Assembly (NCBI GenBank): GCA_963677085.2
Contig: CAXXFH010000004.1
Location: forward strand, 5,270,001 to 5,334,000
Origin: G963677085 sp963677085
Lineage (GTDB): Bacteria; Planctomycetota; Planctomycetia; Pirellulales; Thermoguttaceae
Length of the DNA stretch: 64,000 nucleotides
Direction: 5' to 3'
Position 1 is the first letter of the stretch. Every line of letters begins with the position of its first letter. The translations under genes were made by a program, and so were the position numbers. The notes beneath the pieces were generated by a model, which did not search any database, had not been told where the DNA came from, and saw only the letters and a program-made list of their open reading frames with translations. Below, piece after piece: positions 1-7,261 of this stretch.

Positions 1-99
1 GAAATCGGCTCCTGGGCGGGCGACATCCGCAAGGCCAAGCTGCCCGATGCGGCGCTGGTCGACTACGTACGCGTCTACGACCTGGTGGAAAAACCGTAA
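1..99 (+). CDS. C-terminal end of a GH16-type glycoside hydrolase or related concanavalin-fold protein (partial)
   Basis: An open frame runs in from the window edge and stops at TAA 97-99, giving 32 residues. Its end contains VDYVRVYDLV, which resembles the last beta-strand of GH16 (laminarinase/agarase-type) domains; the complete two-domain glycosidase ending at 14174 has the comparable DIDYVRVYQR at the end of its own GH16 domain. Nothing of the active site is in view, so the family call rests on this strand only. The gene points toward a polysaccharide-degradation context, which fits the dehydrogenases and transporter that follow. Confidence 0.5.
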   Translation, partial: EIGSWAGDIRKAKLPDAALVDYVRVYDLVEKP

Positions 100-114
100 G
101 ACGTTCGTCAAGGC

Positions 115-133
115 GTGGCCGCTTTAGCAGCCA
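115..133. repeat. Short GGCCGCT...AGCGGCC palindromic repeat, copy 1
   Basis: The stretch GTGGCCGCTTTAGCAGCCA is an imperfect hairpin just after the first gene. Related copies lie at 55519-55537 (TGGCCGCTTCAGCGGCCA, near-perfect palindrome) and 62297-62315, both between genes. It is one of several short intergenic palindrome families in this window. At 115 it may act as the terminator of the GH16-type gene, but there is no run of T after it. Confidence 0.35.
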
Positions 134-166
134 TGAGCGGCTGCGCACGTAACCGATCTCGCAATA

Positions 167-919
167 TCAACCGATCAACAGCTTCAGCGCCAGCGCGGCC
201 AGCGCGATGTGGAAGATAATGCGAATCAATCGCTCTCCCTTGCGCACGGCGAAGTGCGAGCCGACCCAGCCGCCGGTCGAGTTGCCCACGGCGAGAATCA
301 GGCCGGCGATCCAGTTAACGTGTCCCCGGGCGGCGAATATGGCTAGTGCCACCAAAGTGTAGACGCCGACGATGAACACCTTGTGCATGTTCACCCGCAC
401 CAGATCCAACCCCAGTACACGGTGCAACACGGCCATCAGCAGAAAACCAACGCCGGCCTGAATGAATCCGCCGTAGAATCCGACGCCGAGCATCAAGACG
501 TGGCCGAGCACGAACCGCCGTGTGCCGACTGCCACTTGGGCATCCTCACCGGTGTCCTTCTTCTTTTTCCGCAGCATCAAGAGCATTACGCCGACCATCA
601 CGGCCGCCAACGTACGGTTGAACCAGACGCCGTCGAGCCGTGTGCCCAACAGAGCGCCGGCGACCGTGCCGGGCAACGCACAGAGTGTCAGCGAGAGGCT
701 CAATCGCAAGTCGGAAAACCCCTGGCGACGGAATCCGGCCGTGGCCGCCACGTTTTGTGCCAAGAGGGCCACGCGATTGGTGCCATTGGCCAACGGGCCG
801 GGCATGCCCATCAGCCGCAGCACGGGCAACGCCAGCAACGAGCCGCCGCCGGCCATCACGTTGAGAAAGCCGGCCAGGCACCCCACGGCCGCCAGCATCA
901 ATGCCTGCCAGATTTCCAT
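167..919 (-). CDS. TauE/SafE (DUF81) family membrane permease
   Basis: A 250-residue polytopic membrane protein. The TauE/SafE family moves small anions such as sulfite, sulfoacetate or other organosulfonates, but the substrate here cannot be read from sequence. The N-terminal segment NVMAGGGSLLALPVL is the typical glycine-rich first hairpin, and the second half repeats the pattern (GFYGGFIQAGVGFLLM), as expected for a family built from two related halves. I start it at the ATG at 919 (MEIWQALML), preceded by AAAGGAACGG; the frame extends 50 codons further upstream, but that part is Arg/Thr-rich and unlike the family. It is divergent from the dehydrogenase gene at 1329, so it is probably independent of it. 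Confidence 0.85.
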   Translation of the reverse strand: MEIWQALMLAAVGCLAGFLNVMAGGGSLLALPVLRLMGMPGPLANGTNRVALLAQNVAATAGFRRQGFSDLRLSLSLTLCALPGTVAGALLGTRLDGVWFNRTLAAVMVGVMLLMLRKKKKDTGEDAQVAVGTRRFVLGHVLMLGVGFYGGFIQAGVGFLLMAVLHRVLGLDLVRVNMHKVFIVGVYTLVALAIFAARGHVNWIAGLILAVGNSTGGWVGSHFAVRKGERLIRIIFHIALAALALKLLIG

Positions 920-1328
920 GCACCGTTCCTTTGAGTGTAGTCTCGGGGCAACCCAGCCCCGTTTTTGCCAAGTCTGTTGGTTGTGAGTATACCCGATGAG
1001 GCTGGAGCGTTGGAATGTGAGGCGACGGCAACCGAGGATGGTAGCGGTTTGGTTGTGGCCCGGCCGCACGGTGAATCATTATCCGTGGCGTTCGCGATTT
1101 GGACGATCTGTTGCCGACTGTTCGCCATCGGACTGGCCGGTCGGATGCGGAAGACGGATCGATTTGCGAGAATAAGCTGAGCGGCCCGGCCGCGTTCCCG
1201 AATCGATTGGCATTTGTCGACTTCTTGGTTGATTGTGGAACACTTCGTTGCGTTGCAGGAAGCCGGGCTTTCATTGGTCGCCCTCGTTCCCCAAGCAATG
1301 CAGAACCCAATAAAAGGAGCATCATCCC
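920..1328. other. Divergent intergenic region between permease and Zn-dehydrogenase genes
   Basis: This 409-bp gap must contain the promoters for both flanking genes. The first ~300 bp hold nothing I can name; short frames in it lack credible starts or family resemblance. The last ~95 bp (1227-1318) are a leader repeated at 43397-43497 and are listed separately. Confidence 0.5.
1227..1318 (+). promoter_or_regulatory. Conserved ~95-nt leader (repeat copy 1) in front of the Zn-dehydrogenase
   Basis: From GGTTGATTGTGGAACA through TTGGTCGCCCTCGTTCC to CAAGCAATGCAG, this region aligns nearly base for base with 43397-43497, which sits directly before an unrelated sugar isomerase gene. In both cases the similarity ends at the ribosome-binding site. 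The core CCCGTTGGTCGCCCTCGT recurs a third time on the minus strand near 52040. TTGTGGAAC near the 5' end can pair with GTTCC(G/C)CAA near the 3' end (fully in copy 2 if a G-U pair is allowed), so it could be a structured leader or simply a mobile repeat inserted before genes. Confidence 0.5.
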
Positions 1329-2351
1329 ATGAAGGCTGCGTTTTACGATGGCCCCAAAACATTGCGTGTCGCCGAAACGACGGCCGACGACCCCGGCCCC
1401 GGTCAGGTCCAACTGCAGGTGGCCTACTGTGGCATCTGCGGAACCGATATGCACATTTTCCACGGCCACATGGACCATCGGGTGAAGATGCCTCAAGTGA
1501 TCGGCCATGAGGCCTCGGGCGTCATCGTGAAGGTGGGCGAAGGAGTCGACGGTTTTCAGTCCGGCGACCACGTGACCGTCATGCCGTTGGATCCCGACGG
1601 CGATACGCCGGCCTGTCGACTTGGCTACAGCCACATCTGCGAAAAGCTCAACTTCATCGGCATCGACAGTTCTGGGGCGTTTCAACAATTTTGGAACGTG
1701 CCGGCTTTCACGCTTCACAAACTCCCGGGCGATCTTTCGCTGAAACTGGCCGCACTGATCGAACCGCTGGCCGTGGCCTGCCACGATGTGCGGCTGGCGG
1801 AAGTCCAGCCGGGCGAGTTCGTCGTGGTGATCGGCGGTGGGCCGATCGGGATGCTTGTCGCACTGGTGGCCCAAGCCGCGGGCGCCCGGGTTGTCCTGTC
1901 GGAACTCGATCCGTTCCGGCTCAAGCTGGCCGAAGAACTCGGCCTGAAAACCGTCAACCCGGCTGCCGGCGACCTGGTGAAATACGTTTTCGAGCAAACC
2001 GAAGGCGCCGGCGCGGACGTGGTGTTCGAGGTCAGCGGCGCCGCGGCGGCCGCCGAAATGATGACCGAGTTGCCCCGTGTTCGCGGACGCATGGTGGTCG
2101 TAGCGATCTACAACAAACCGGTGCCGGTGAATCTGTTCAAGTTTTTCTGGCGCGAGCTGAGACTGATCGGCTGCCGCGTGTACGAAAGTCAGGATTTCGA
2201 TCGGGCGATCGAAGTGGCCCAATCCGGCAGCCTGCCGCTGGATCGGTTGATCAGCGGGACCTACTCGCTGGACAATATCGCCGAGGCCTTCGCTCGGGCC
2301 GACGGGGGCGGTGACGTCATGAAAGTGCTCGTCGAGTGTGCCGGTGGGTAG
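1329..2351 (+). CDS. Zinc-dependent medium-chain alcohol/sugar dehydrogenase
   Basis: A 340-residue cytosolic NAD(P)-dependent dehydrogenase of the threonine/sorbitol dehydrogenase branch. The catalytic zinc site is visible: Cys37 in CGICGTDMH, His60-Glu61 in IGHEASG, and Glu145 in ALIEPLAV. The Rossmann motif VIGGGPIGM lies at about 168-175. The loop that normally holds four structural-zinc cysteines is shortened and keeps only Cys96 and Cys104, so the structural zinc is probably absent. AAAGGAG precedes the ATG. The next gene on the same strand is a KduD-like dehydrogenase, which suggests sugar or uronate catabolism. The exact substrate is unknown. Confidence 0.85.
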   Translation: MKAAFYDGPKTLRVAETTADDPGPGQVQLQVAYCGICGTDMHIFHGHMDHRVKMPQVIGHEASGVIVKVGEGVDGFQSGDHVTVMPLDPDGDTPACRLGYSHICEKLNFIGIDSSGAFQQFWNVPAFTLHKLPGDLSLKLAALIEPLAVACHDVRLAEVQPGEFVVVIGGGPIGMLVALVAQAAGARVVLSELDPFRLKLAEELGLKTVNPAAGDLVKYVFEQTEGAGADVVFEVSGAAAAAEMMTELPRVRGRMVVVAIYNKPVPVNLFKFFWRELRLIGCRVYESQDFDRAIEVAQSGSLPLDRLISGTYSLDNIAEAFARADGGGDVMKVLVECAGG

Positions 2352-2382
2352 GCGTCTTAGAACGTGTTTGGAGCGTAGCGTA

Positions 2383-2525
2383 CCCTCTCCCGCCGTGCGG
2401 GAGAGGGTGGCGGCGAAGCCGCCGGGTGAGGGCGGTTTGCAGCGGTGTAGGTGTTTTTTTGCGCGAAACCCTTGCCGCACCAATCACCCCTCACCCCCGG
2501 CCCCTCTCCCCAAGGGGGCGAGGGG
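2383..2525. repeat. Inverted pair of GC-rich CCCTCACCC/CCCTCTCCC repeats
   Basis: Two oppositely oriented copies lie in the 224-bp gap between the two dehydrogenase genes: 2383-2435 (CCCTCTCCC, its complement GGGAGAGGG, then GGCGGCGAAGCCGCC and GGGTGAGGG) and 2487-2525 (CCCCTCACCCCCGGCCCC, CTCTCCCC and its complement). The same element recurs at 3407, 34172, 34263, 40789, 41156 and 45428, always outside genes except where it overlaps the regulator's 3' end. It can fold into strong hairpins. It is likely a REP-type or MITE-type dispersed element. Confidence 0.75.
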
Positions 2526-2575
2526 AGCAAGCTTTGTGGATCCAGTGTCAACTCACCCAAAAGGAATACGCATCA

Positions 2576-3346
2576 ATGTCCGTACTCGAACAATTCCGAC
2601 TCGACGGCAAAATCGCCCTGGTTTCCGGCTGCAAGCGTGGAATCGGTCGAGCGATGGCCGTAGCTCTGGCCGAGGCAGGCGCCGACATCGTGGGCGTAAG
2701 TGCCAGTCTCGAAAGCCGGGGTAGCGAAGTGGGCCGCGCGGTCGAAGCCTTAGGGCGGAAGTTCTCCGGCTACGCCTGCGATTTCAGTGACCGTACGGCG
2801 CTCTACGCTTTCATCGAGAAGCTCAACACCGAACAGCCGACGATCGATATCCTGGTGAACAACGCAGGTACGATCCTCCGCAAATCGGCCGCCGAGCATC
2901 CCGACGAGTATTGGGACAAGGTCGTGGAAGTAAACCTCAACGCCCAATTTGTCATTACTCGCGAGTTGGGCAAGCGAATGCTCGAGCGCGGCCGGGGGAA
3001 GGTCATCTTCACGGCCTCGCTGCTGACTTATCAAGGCGGCATCACCGTGCCCGGCTACGCGGCCAGCAAGGGAGGCGTCGGCCAGTTGACCAAGGCGTTT
3101 GCCAACGAATGGGCCGGCAAGGGGGTAAACGTCAACGCCATCGCGCCCGGCTACATCGCTACCGACAACACCGAAGCGTTGCGCAACGACGCGGTCCGCA
3201 GCCAGCAGATCCTTGCCCGAATACCGGCTGGCCGTTGGGGAACTCCCGAAGATTTCGCCGGACCGGTTGTGTTCCTGGCCTCGGCAGCTTCCGATTACAT
3301 GCACGGAACGATCGTCGATGTCGATGGCGGTTGGATGGCACGTTAG
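2576..3346 (+). CDS. kduD: Short-chain dehydrogenase, KduD / gluconate 5-dehydrogenase type
   Basis: A 256-residue classical SDR, the usual family length. It has the cofactor motif GCKRGIG (18-24), NNAG (95-98), catalytic Ser148 and the YAASK motif (Tyr161, Lys165). The start LEQFRLDGKIALVSG and the end DGTIVDVDGGWMAR-like pattern closely follow 2-dehydro-3-deoxy-D-gluconate 5-dehydrogenases, which act in uronate (pectin or alginate) breakdown. The ATG at 2576 is preceded by AAAAGGAATACGCATCA. An upstream extension of the frame to 2336 is made of the GC-rich repeat and is not coding. The gene symbol is by resemblance only; gluconate 5-dehydrogenase is the alternative. Confidence 0.8.
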   Translation: MSVLEQFRLDGKIALVSGCKRGIGRAMAVALAEAGADIVGVSASLESRGSEVGRAVEALGRKFSGYACDFSDRTALYAFIEKLNTEQPTIDILVNNAGTILRKSAAEHPDEYWDKVVEVNLNAQFVITRELGKRMLERGRGKVIFTASLLTYQGGITVPGYAASKGGVGQLTKAFANEWAGKGVNVNAIAPGYIATDNTEALRNDAVRSQQILARIPAGRWGTPEDFAGPVVFLASAASDYMHGTIVDVDGGWMAR

Positions 3347-3684
3347 ACGTGTTCAAAGAAGATGGCGAGGATGTTGCCTAACCAGAAAACCCATGCCGCA
3401 CCAACACCCCCTCACCCCCGGCCCCTCTCCCCACGGGGGCGAGGGAAGGAAACGGAGCGAGGGCCAAGGATGGCCCTCACTCCGTGTTCCTGCCCAAGAT
3501 TGTATCTTTATTACTCAAACTGAAAGCGTCTGGCGAAGCACACAGCGTTAACTGAAGCCATGCCAAGAGATTAGAGGCGAGAGACGAGAAAATGCAGGTC
3601 AAAAACGGACTATGCTTGCCCCTGACCCCTCGTCTCTCGCCCCTTTAGAGCGGAGACTCGGATCATTGTTTTCGGTTTGAGTCT
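3347..3684. other. Convergent intergenic region with repeat and inverted repeat
   Basis: This gap separates the plus-strand SDR from a long minus-strand gene series. It holds one GC-rich repeat copy (3407-3445) and an inverted repeat: GGCGAGAGACGAG at 3576-3588 and CTCGTCTCTCGCC at 3629-3641, a 13-bp perfect stem around a 40-nt loop. Its place between converging genes suits a bidirectional terminator, though there is no clear T-tract. No gene is visible. Confidence 0.5.
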
Positions 3685-4482
3685 TTAGCGTCGTCGTCGC
3701 CAAACGAACCACGAGGCCACGGCACACAACAGCAGTACCAGCGACGCTGGTTCGGGGATCACACCGGTCACGTCGCCGTAGGCGTTGGAGCCGTTGCTGA
3801 GGGTGATCAGGTCGACGATGCTCGCGGCGGTAGTGTCTCCCTGGTAGGTTTCTACCCCCAACTGACCGATGCTCGCATCGGTAATCCAGTTCTTATCTGT
3901 AACGGTAAGCGTTGCGGTACCGAGGTTCTCTACGTCGGGGTTAACCCACGCCGTGAACCAGTCGTTGCCGGAAACGTCAGCGTCGATTTCTACCTTGCCG
4001 AGCACCAGAGCAGTTTGCCCTACGGTAAATGGGCTGGTGGTGCCATGGACCACGTTGTTCAGGAATACACGAAATTGCGTGCCGACGGCGAGGATTCTTG
4101 ATCCGTCGAGGTCGATTCCACCACGCCCCGAAGTCGTAGGGGTGAGGAGAAACGAAAACCACACCGTATCGGTCAGGGCAGTGGTGAGGTTCCGGCTGGC
4201 CTTGCCAGCGCTCGAATCGCCAGTTCCCTGAAGGCTCTGCGCGGTGCCCGACTGCGTTAGCGCGAAATTGGTGCTCGATGGTGCGGAAAGGTCGCCGGCA
4301 ATCACGTCGACTTGCACCGGTGCCGTCCACGTTGCCGCCAATCCAGTCCCGCCCGCCTGGCCGTTAACATCGCCGGCAGCGAGATCGTTGAAGTCGGCGC
4401 TGACCAGCGTTGCCGACGCGGATGCGGTCCCCAGCAGTATTGCCACACCAACAAGACCGAGTTGGATGAGTTTGGCTCGCAC
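3685..4482 (-). CDS. PEP-CTERM sorted secreted protein, tandem paralogue A
   Basis: A 265-residue exported protein: signal peptide (about 1-24, ending SASA), a beta-rich body starting TLVSADFNDLAAGD, and a C-terminal sorting signal with PEP at 243-245, a hydrophobic segment and RRRR. In the PEP-CTERM system such proteins are exported, cleaved by an exosortase and attached to the envelope or released into extracellular matrix. Genes B (4607) and C (5473) share its start motif DFND, the NFALTQSGTAQSLQG block and the AYGDVTGVxPEPAS junction, so the three are tandem duplicates. The body may be concanavalin-like, but I cannot assign a ligand. Confidence 0.85.
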   Translation of the reverse strand: MRAKLIQLGLVGVAILLGTASASATLVSADFNDLAAGDVNGQAGGTGLAATWTAPVQVDVIAGDLSAPSSTNFALTQSGTAQSLQGTGDSSAGKASRNLTTALTDTVWFSFLLTPTTSGRGGIDLDGSRILAVGTQFRVFLNNVVHGTTSPFTVGQTALVLGKVEIDADVSGNDWFTAWVNPDVENLGTATLTVTDKNWITDASIGQLGVETYQGDTTAASIVDLITLSNGSNAYGDVTGVIPEPASLVLLLCAVASWFVWRRRR

Positions 4483-4606
4483 GGCTCACTCCTTTTGCGA
4501 TGCCCGGCAAACGGTAACGCGTTGTCGGTTATGGGTTTGCGATACACGTTTTTCCGCAGGAACCGTTCCACGTTGTGTTCCTGCCCGATTCATTACATTA
4601 CGACGT

Positions 4607-5434
4607 TCAGCGGCGACGTCGCCAAACGAACCACGAAGCCATGCCGACCAAGAGAAGCACGAAGGAAGCTGGCTCAGGCACCACGCCCGTTACGTCGCCG
4701 TAGGCGTTGGGGCCGTCGCTGAGGGTGACCAGATCGACAATTCCTTCGTTGCCCGCGGTGCCTCCACTTCGATAGCTCTCGAGGCCTAGACGCTGGATAC
4801 CGTCGTTAAGCGTGTCGAAGTTTCGGTCGGCTACCTGAAACGTTGGCGTCCCCAGGTCGGTAACATCAGGATTGATCCAAAAAGAGAAGACGTCGTTGCC
4901 ACTGGTGTTGATTTCTACGTTGCCGACGATCAGCGACGCCTCGGTGGTCGACAAGGTGGCATTGGATGCGGTGCTGCCGGTGGATCCGTTATGGACGTAT
5001 AGCTTGTTGCCGATGGTGATAACGCGAACGCCGCCCGTGGCAGTTCCGGTTCCGGGGTCGAGTTCAAACCCGCTCCGGGCGACATCACTGGGTTTCACAA
5101 GGAACGAGAACCACACGGTGCCGTTCAATGCAGTTGCCAGATTTCGTTGCACGGCGGCGTCTGCAAAATCGGCGCTGGCGCCTTGCAGGCTCTGTGAGGT
5201 GCCTGATTGGGTCAGCGCGAAGTTGGTGGAGACGGGCGCAGCAAGATCGCCGGCGACGACATCGGCGTTCGTGCTGCCGGCCCAGTCTTCCGCGACAAAA
5301 CCCGTGCTGCCCTGTTGCCCCGCGAGGTCACCCGTCGCCAGGTCGTTGAAATCAATCTGAACCAGCGTCGCGTCGGCGATGCCCGGACAAATCAGCAGTG
5401 TGAGCAAAACGAACAAACCGGTGAACAGACGCAT
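4607..5434 (-). CDS. PEP-CTERM sorted secreted protein, tandem paralogue B
   Basis: A 275-residue paralogue of its two neighbours, with the same layout: signal peptide ending about GIADA, the segment TLVQIDFNDLATGD, NFALTQSGTSQSLQGAS, NAYGDVTGVVPEPAS, then a membrane-spanning segment and RRRR. PEP lies at 253-255. Its C-terminal 25 residues differ from paralogue A at only a few positions, so the sorting segment is more conserved than the middle. It is a cell-surface or matrix protein of unknown ligand. About 124 bp separate it from gene A and 38 bp from gene C, so co-transcription from C to A is plausible. Confidence 0.85.
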   Translation of the reverse strand: MRLFTGLFVLLTLLICPGIADATLVQIDFNDLATGDLAGQQGSTGFVAEDWAGSTNADVVAGDLAAPVSTNFALTQSGTSQSLQGASADFADAAVQRNLATALNGTVWFSFLVKPSDVARSGFELDPGTGTATGGVRVITIGNKLYVHNGSTGSTASNATLSTTEASLIVGNVEINTSGNDVFSFWINPDVTDLGTPTFQVADRNFDTLNDGIQRLGLESYRSGGTAGNEGIVDLVTLSDGPNAYGDVTGVVPEPASFVLLLVGMASWFVWRRRR

Positions 5435-5472
5435 CGGACATCTTCCGGGTTAAGGGGCATTTCCGCGCAGCG

Positions 5473-6294
5473 TTATTTTCGTACAGTCCGCCGCCACAAC
5501 ACCAGGCTTATCGCACCGAAAGCCAACAGCACTAATGAAGCTGGCTCGGGAGTCACACCGGTCACGTCGCCGTAGGCGTTGGGGCCGTCGCTAAGGGTAA
5601 TCAGGTCGACGATGCCTTCGTCTCCTCCGCTGCCGCCACTGCGGTAACTTTCAACAGTCAAGCTAGGAACACTGCTACTGACCCAGTCTTTGTCGGTGAG
5701 AGAAAGAGTCGGCGTCCCCAGACTCAACACGTCAGGATTTACCCAAACGGACAGGTAATCTTCCGAGGCAGCGCCAGCGTTGATCTCCAGTTTGCCCAAC
5801 ACAAGCGCCGGAGTGTCTGCGGAAAAGACTCCGGAACCGTGGAGATCCGCGCCACCCGCGATCAACCGCAACTCTGAGCCGACAGCAATGATTCGGCCCC
5901 CGGCAATCTTGATACCACCTCGGGCCGCGGCGGTCGATTGTACGAGATAGGAAAACCACACGGTTCCGCTCAGCGGCGTGGTGAAGCTTCGGAAAACCTC
6001 GCTGGCTCCTGAAGTGCTTGCGGCCTGAGCTTGCTGTGCGGTTCCCGACTGGGTCAGGGCAAAATTCGTGCTTACCGGCGCAACGAGGTCGCCTTCAATG
6101 ACGGCAAGAGACGTATTGACCGGATCTTGCGAATTGCTCCAGGTTCCGGCGAGGCCGTCGCCTCCGGCTTGGGAAACGAGTGGGCCGGTGCTCACGTCGT
6201 TGAAGTCGACTTGGACCAACGTGGCCGATGCAACCGGAACGTTAATCGTGGCAACCAGTGTTACAAACGTCCAGCAAAGTAATCTGGTTCGCAT
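5473..6294 (-). CDS. PEP-CTERM sorted secreted protein, tandem paralogue C
   Basis: A 273-residue protein, first of the three tandem copies in transcription order. The signal peptide ends near VASA and is followed by TLVQVDFNDVSTGP, NFALTQSGTAQQAQAA and the junction NAYGDVTGVTPEPAS (PEP at 249-251). The basic end is RRTVRK rather than RRRR. It contains the same DLITLSDGPNAYGD block as its paralogues. The role is envelope-associated but otherwise unknown. The rapid divergence in the middle compared with the fixed ends suggests that the exposed part is under diversifying or relaxed selection. Confidence 0.85.
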   Translation of the reverse strand: MRTRLLCWTFVTLVATINVPVASATLVQVDFNDVSTGPLVSQAGGDGLAGTWSNSQDPVNTSLAVIEGDLVAPVSTNFALTQSGTAQQAQAASTSGASEVFRSFTTPLSGTVWFSYLVQSTAAARGGIKIAGGRIIAVGSELRLIAGGADLHGSGVFSADTPALVLGKLEINAGAASEDYLSVWVNPDVLSLGTPTLSLTDKDWVSSSVPSLTVESYRSGGSGGDEGIVDLITLSDGPNAYGDVTGVTPEPASLVLLAFGAISLVLWRRTVRK

Positions 6295-6355
6295 TGAATC
6301 ACCTCAATTCTGCCTCTTCAGGCCACGATCGCTTTCGATAGGCTATCCGCAGCAG

Positions 6356-7162
6356 TCAATGTGCGTACCAGCGACGAAACAAAGCCAAACCAACCACGGC
6401 AAGCAGTCCCAACGCCCAGGTCGACGGCTCGGGCACGACCACCACGTCGTCGACGACGAACGAACCGTTGCCGTACAACGTCGGGAAGGTGACGGCATCG
6501 ATCCCGGCTCCAAGTGGTGTGGAGGCGGCGTTTTGGAAGGCCGTTAGCCCCAAAACGGAATGCGAAAACGTCGTCGAGTTGGCATCCGAAAGGTAAACGT
6601 CGTATTCCGCACTGCTCGTGCCGAAGTCACGACCTTCCAGACGCATGTGGTGGACGTTCAGCGTATCGCCGGCGCTACTGAAGTCGCCGCTGCTGTCGTC
6701 ATCGACCGACGCCTGAACAATACCATCCAGCGTGGTAAGCGTTTGCCATCCGCTACCAGATTCAGCGGGGATGCCATTGTAAAGTTGAATACGGCCCGCG
6801 GAATTCACGACCACATGGATGTAGGGGTCGCTCGGCATTTGGATGTTCAGATCCAGTCCACGATCCGTACCAAATTCGGTGGCGAAGTAGAAATCCACGA
6901 CCCACTGCGGCCCGAGTGTGTCAAACGATTGGCCCAGGGTGCCGTTGGTCGCACTGTCGACATAAGCGGCCGTCGTCGAGCCGGGGGCGATTCCCGTGTG
7001 TTGGCTCGTGGAACTGCTGCTGTTCGACCAGCCGGTGGGAAACGTGCCGCTGGTGTCCTCGAAATCTCCGTTGACGAGGATGTTCTCGGCCGAGACCGGC
7101 GCAATGAGCCCAAATACGGCGACAACAACCAAAAAACCAACAGCGTAGTATGGTAATCGCAT
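6356..7162 (-). CDS. PEP-CTERM sorted secreted protein with NGDFE-type N-terminal domain
   Basis: A 268-residue protein. I start it at the ATG at 7162 (MRLPYYAVGFLVVVAVFGL), which gives a clean signal peptide ending APVSA; the frame extends 31 codons upstream but without signal-peptide character. The mature protein begins ENILVNGDFEDTSG, typical of secreted carbohydrate-binding-like jelly-roll domains. The sorting signal is VVPEPSTWALGLLAVVGLALFRRWYAH-like, with PEP at 244-246. It ends with YAH rather than a basic residue. It is not an obvious paralogue of the preceding triplet. GGAG lies about 11 nt before the start. Confidence 0.8.
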   Translation of the reverse strand: MRLPYYAVGFLVVVAVFGLIAPVSAENILVNGDFEDTSGTFPTGWSNSSSSTSQHTGIAPGSTTAAYVDSATNGTLGQSFDTLGPQWVVDFYFATEFGTDRGLDLNIQMPSDPYIHVVVNSAGRIQLYNGIPAESGSGWQTLTTLDGIVQASVDDDSSGDFSSAGDTLNVHHMRLEGRDFGTSSAEYDVYLSDANSTTFSHSVLGLTAFQNAASTPLGAGIDAVTFPTLYGNGSFVVDDVVVVPEPSTWALGLLAVVGLALFRRWYAH

Positions 7163-7261
7163 GACGTGAAACTCCGTTCTACCGGTTAAGTCTCTGGTGC
7201 CGACAACCGGCGGGCGGCAATCGTGTCTTCCGGAGATGGTGTTATTGTATCGCATACGCCG

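Noticed and set aside
546..2483. Long minus-strand open frame of 645 codons across the Zn-dehydrogenase
   Set aside because: It is antisense to a well-supported dehydrogenase with ribosome-binding site, its translation is His/Arg/Gln-rich without family motifs, and it runs through a repeat.
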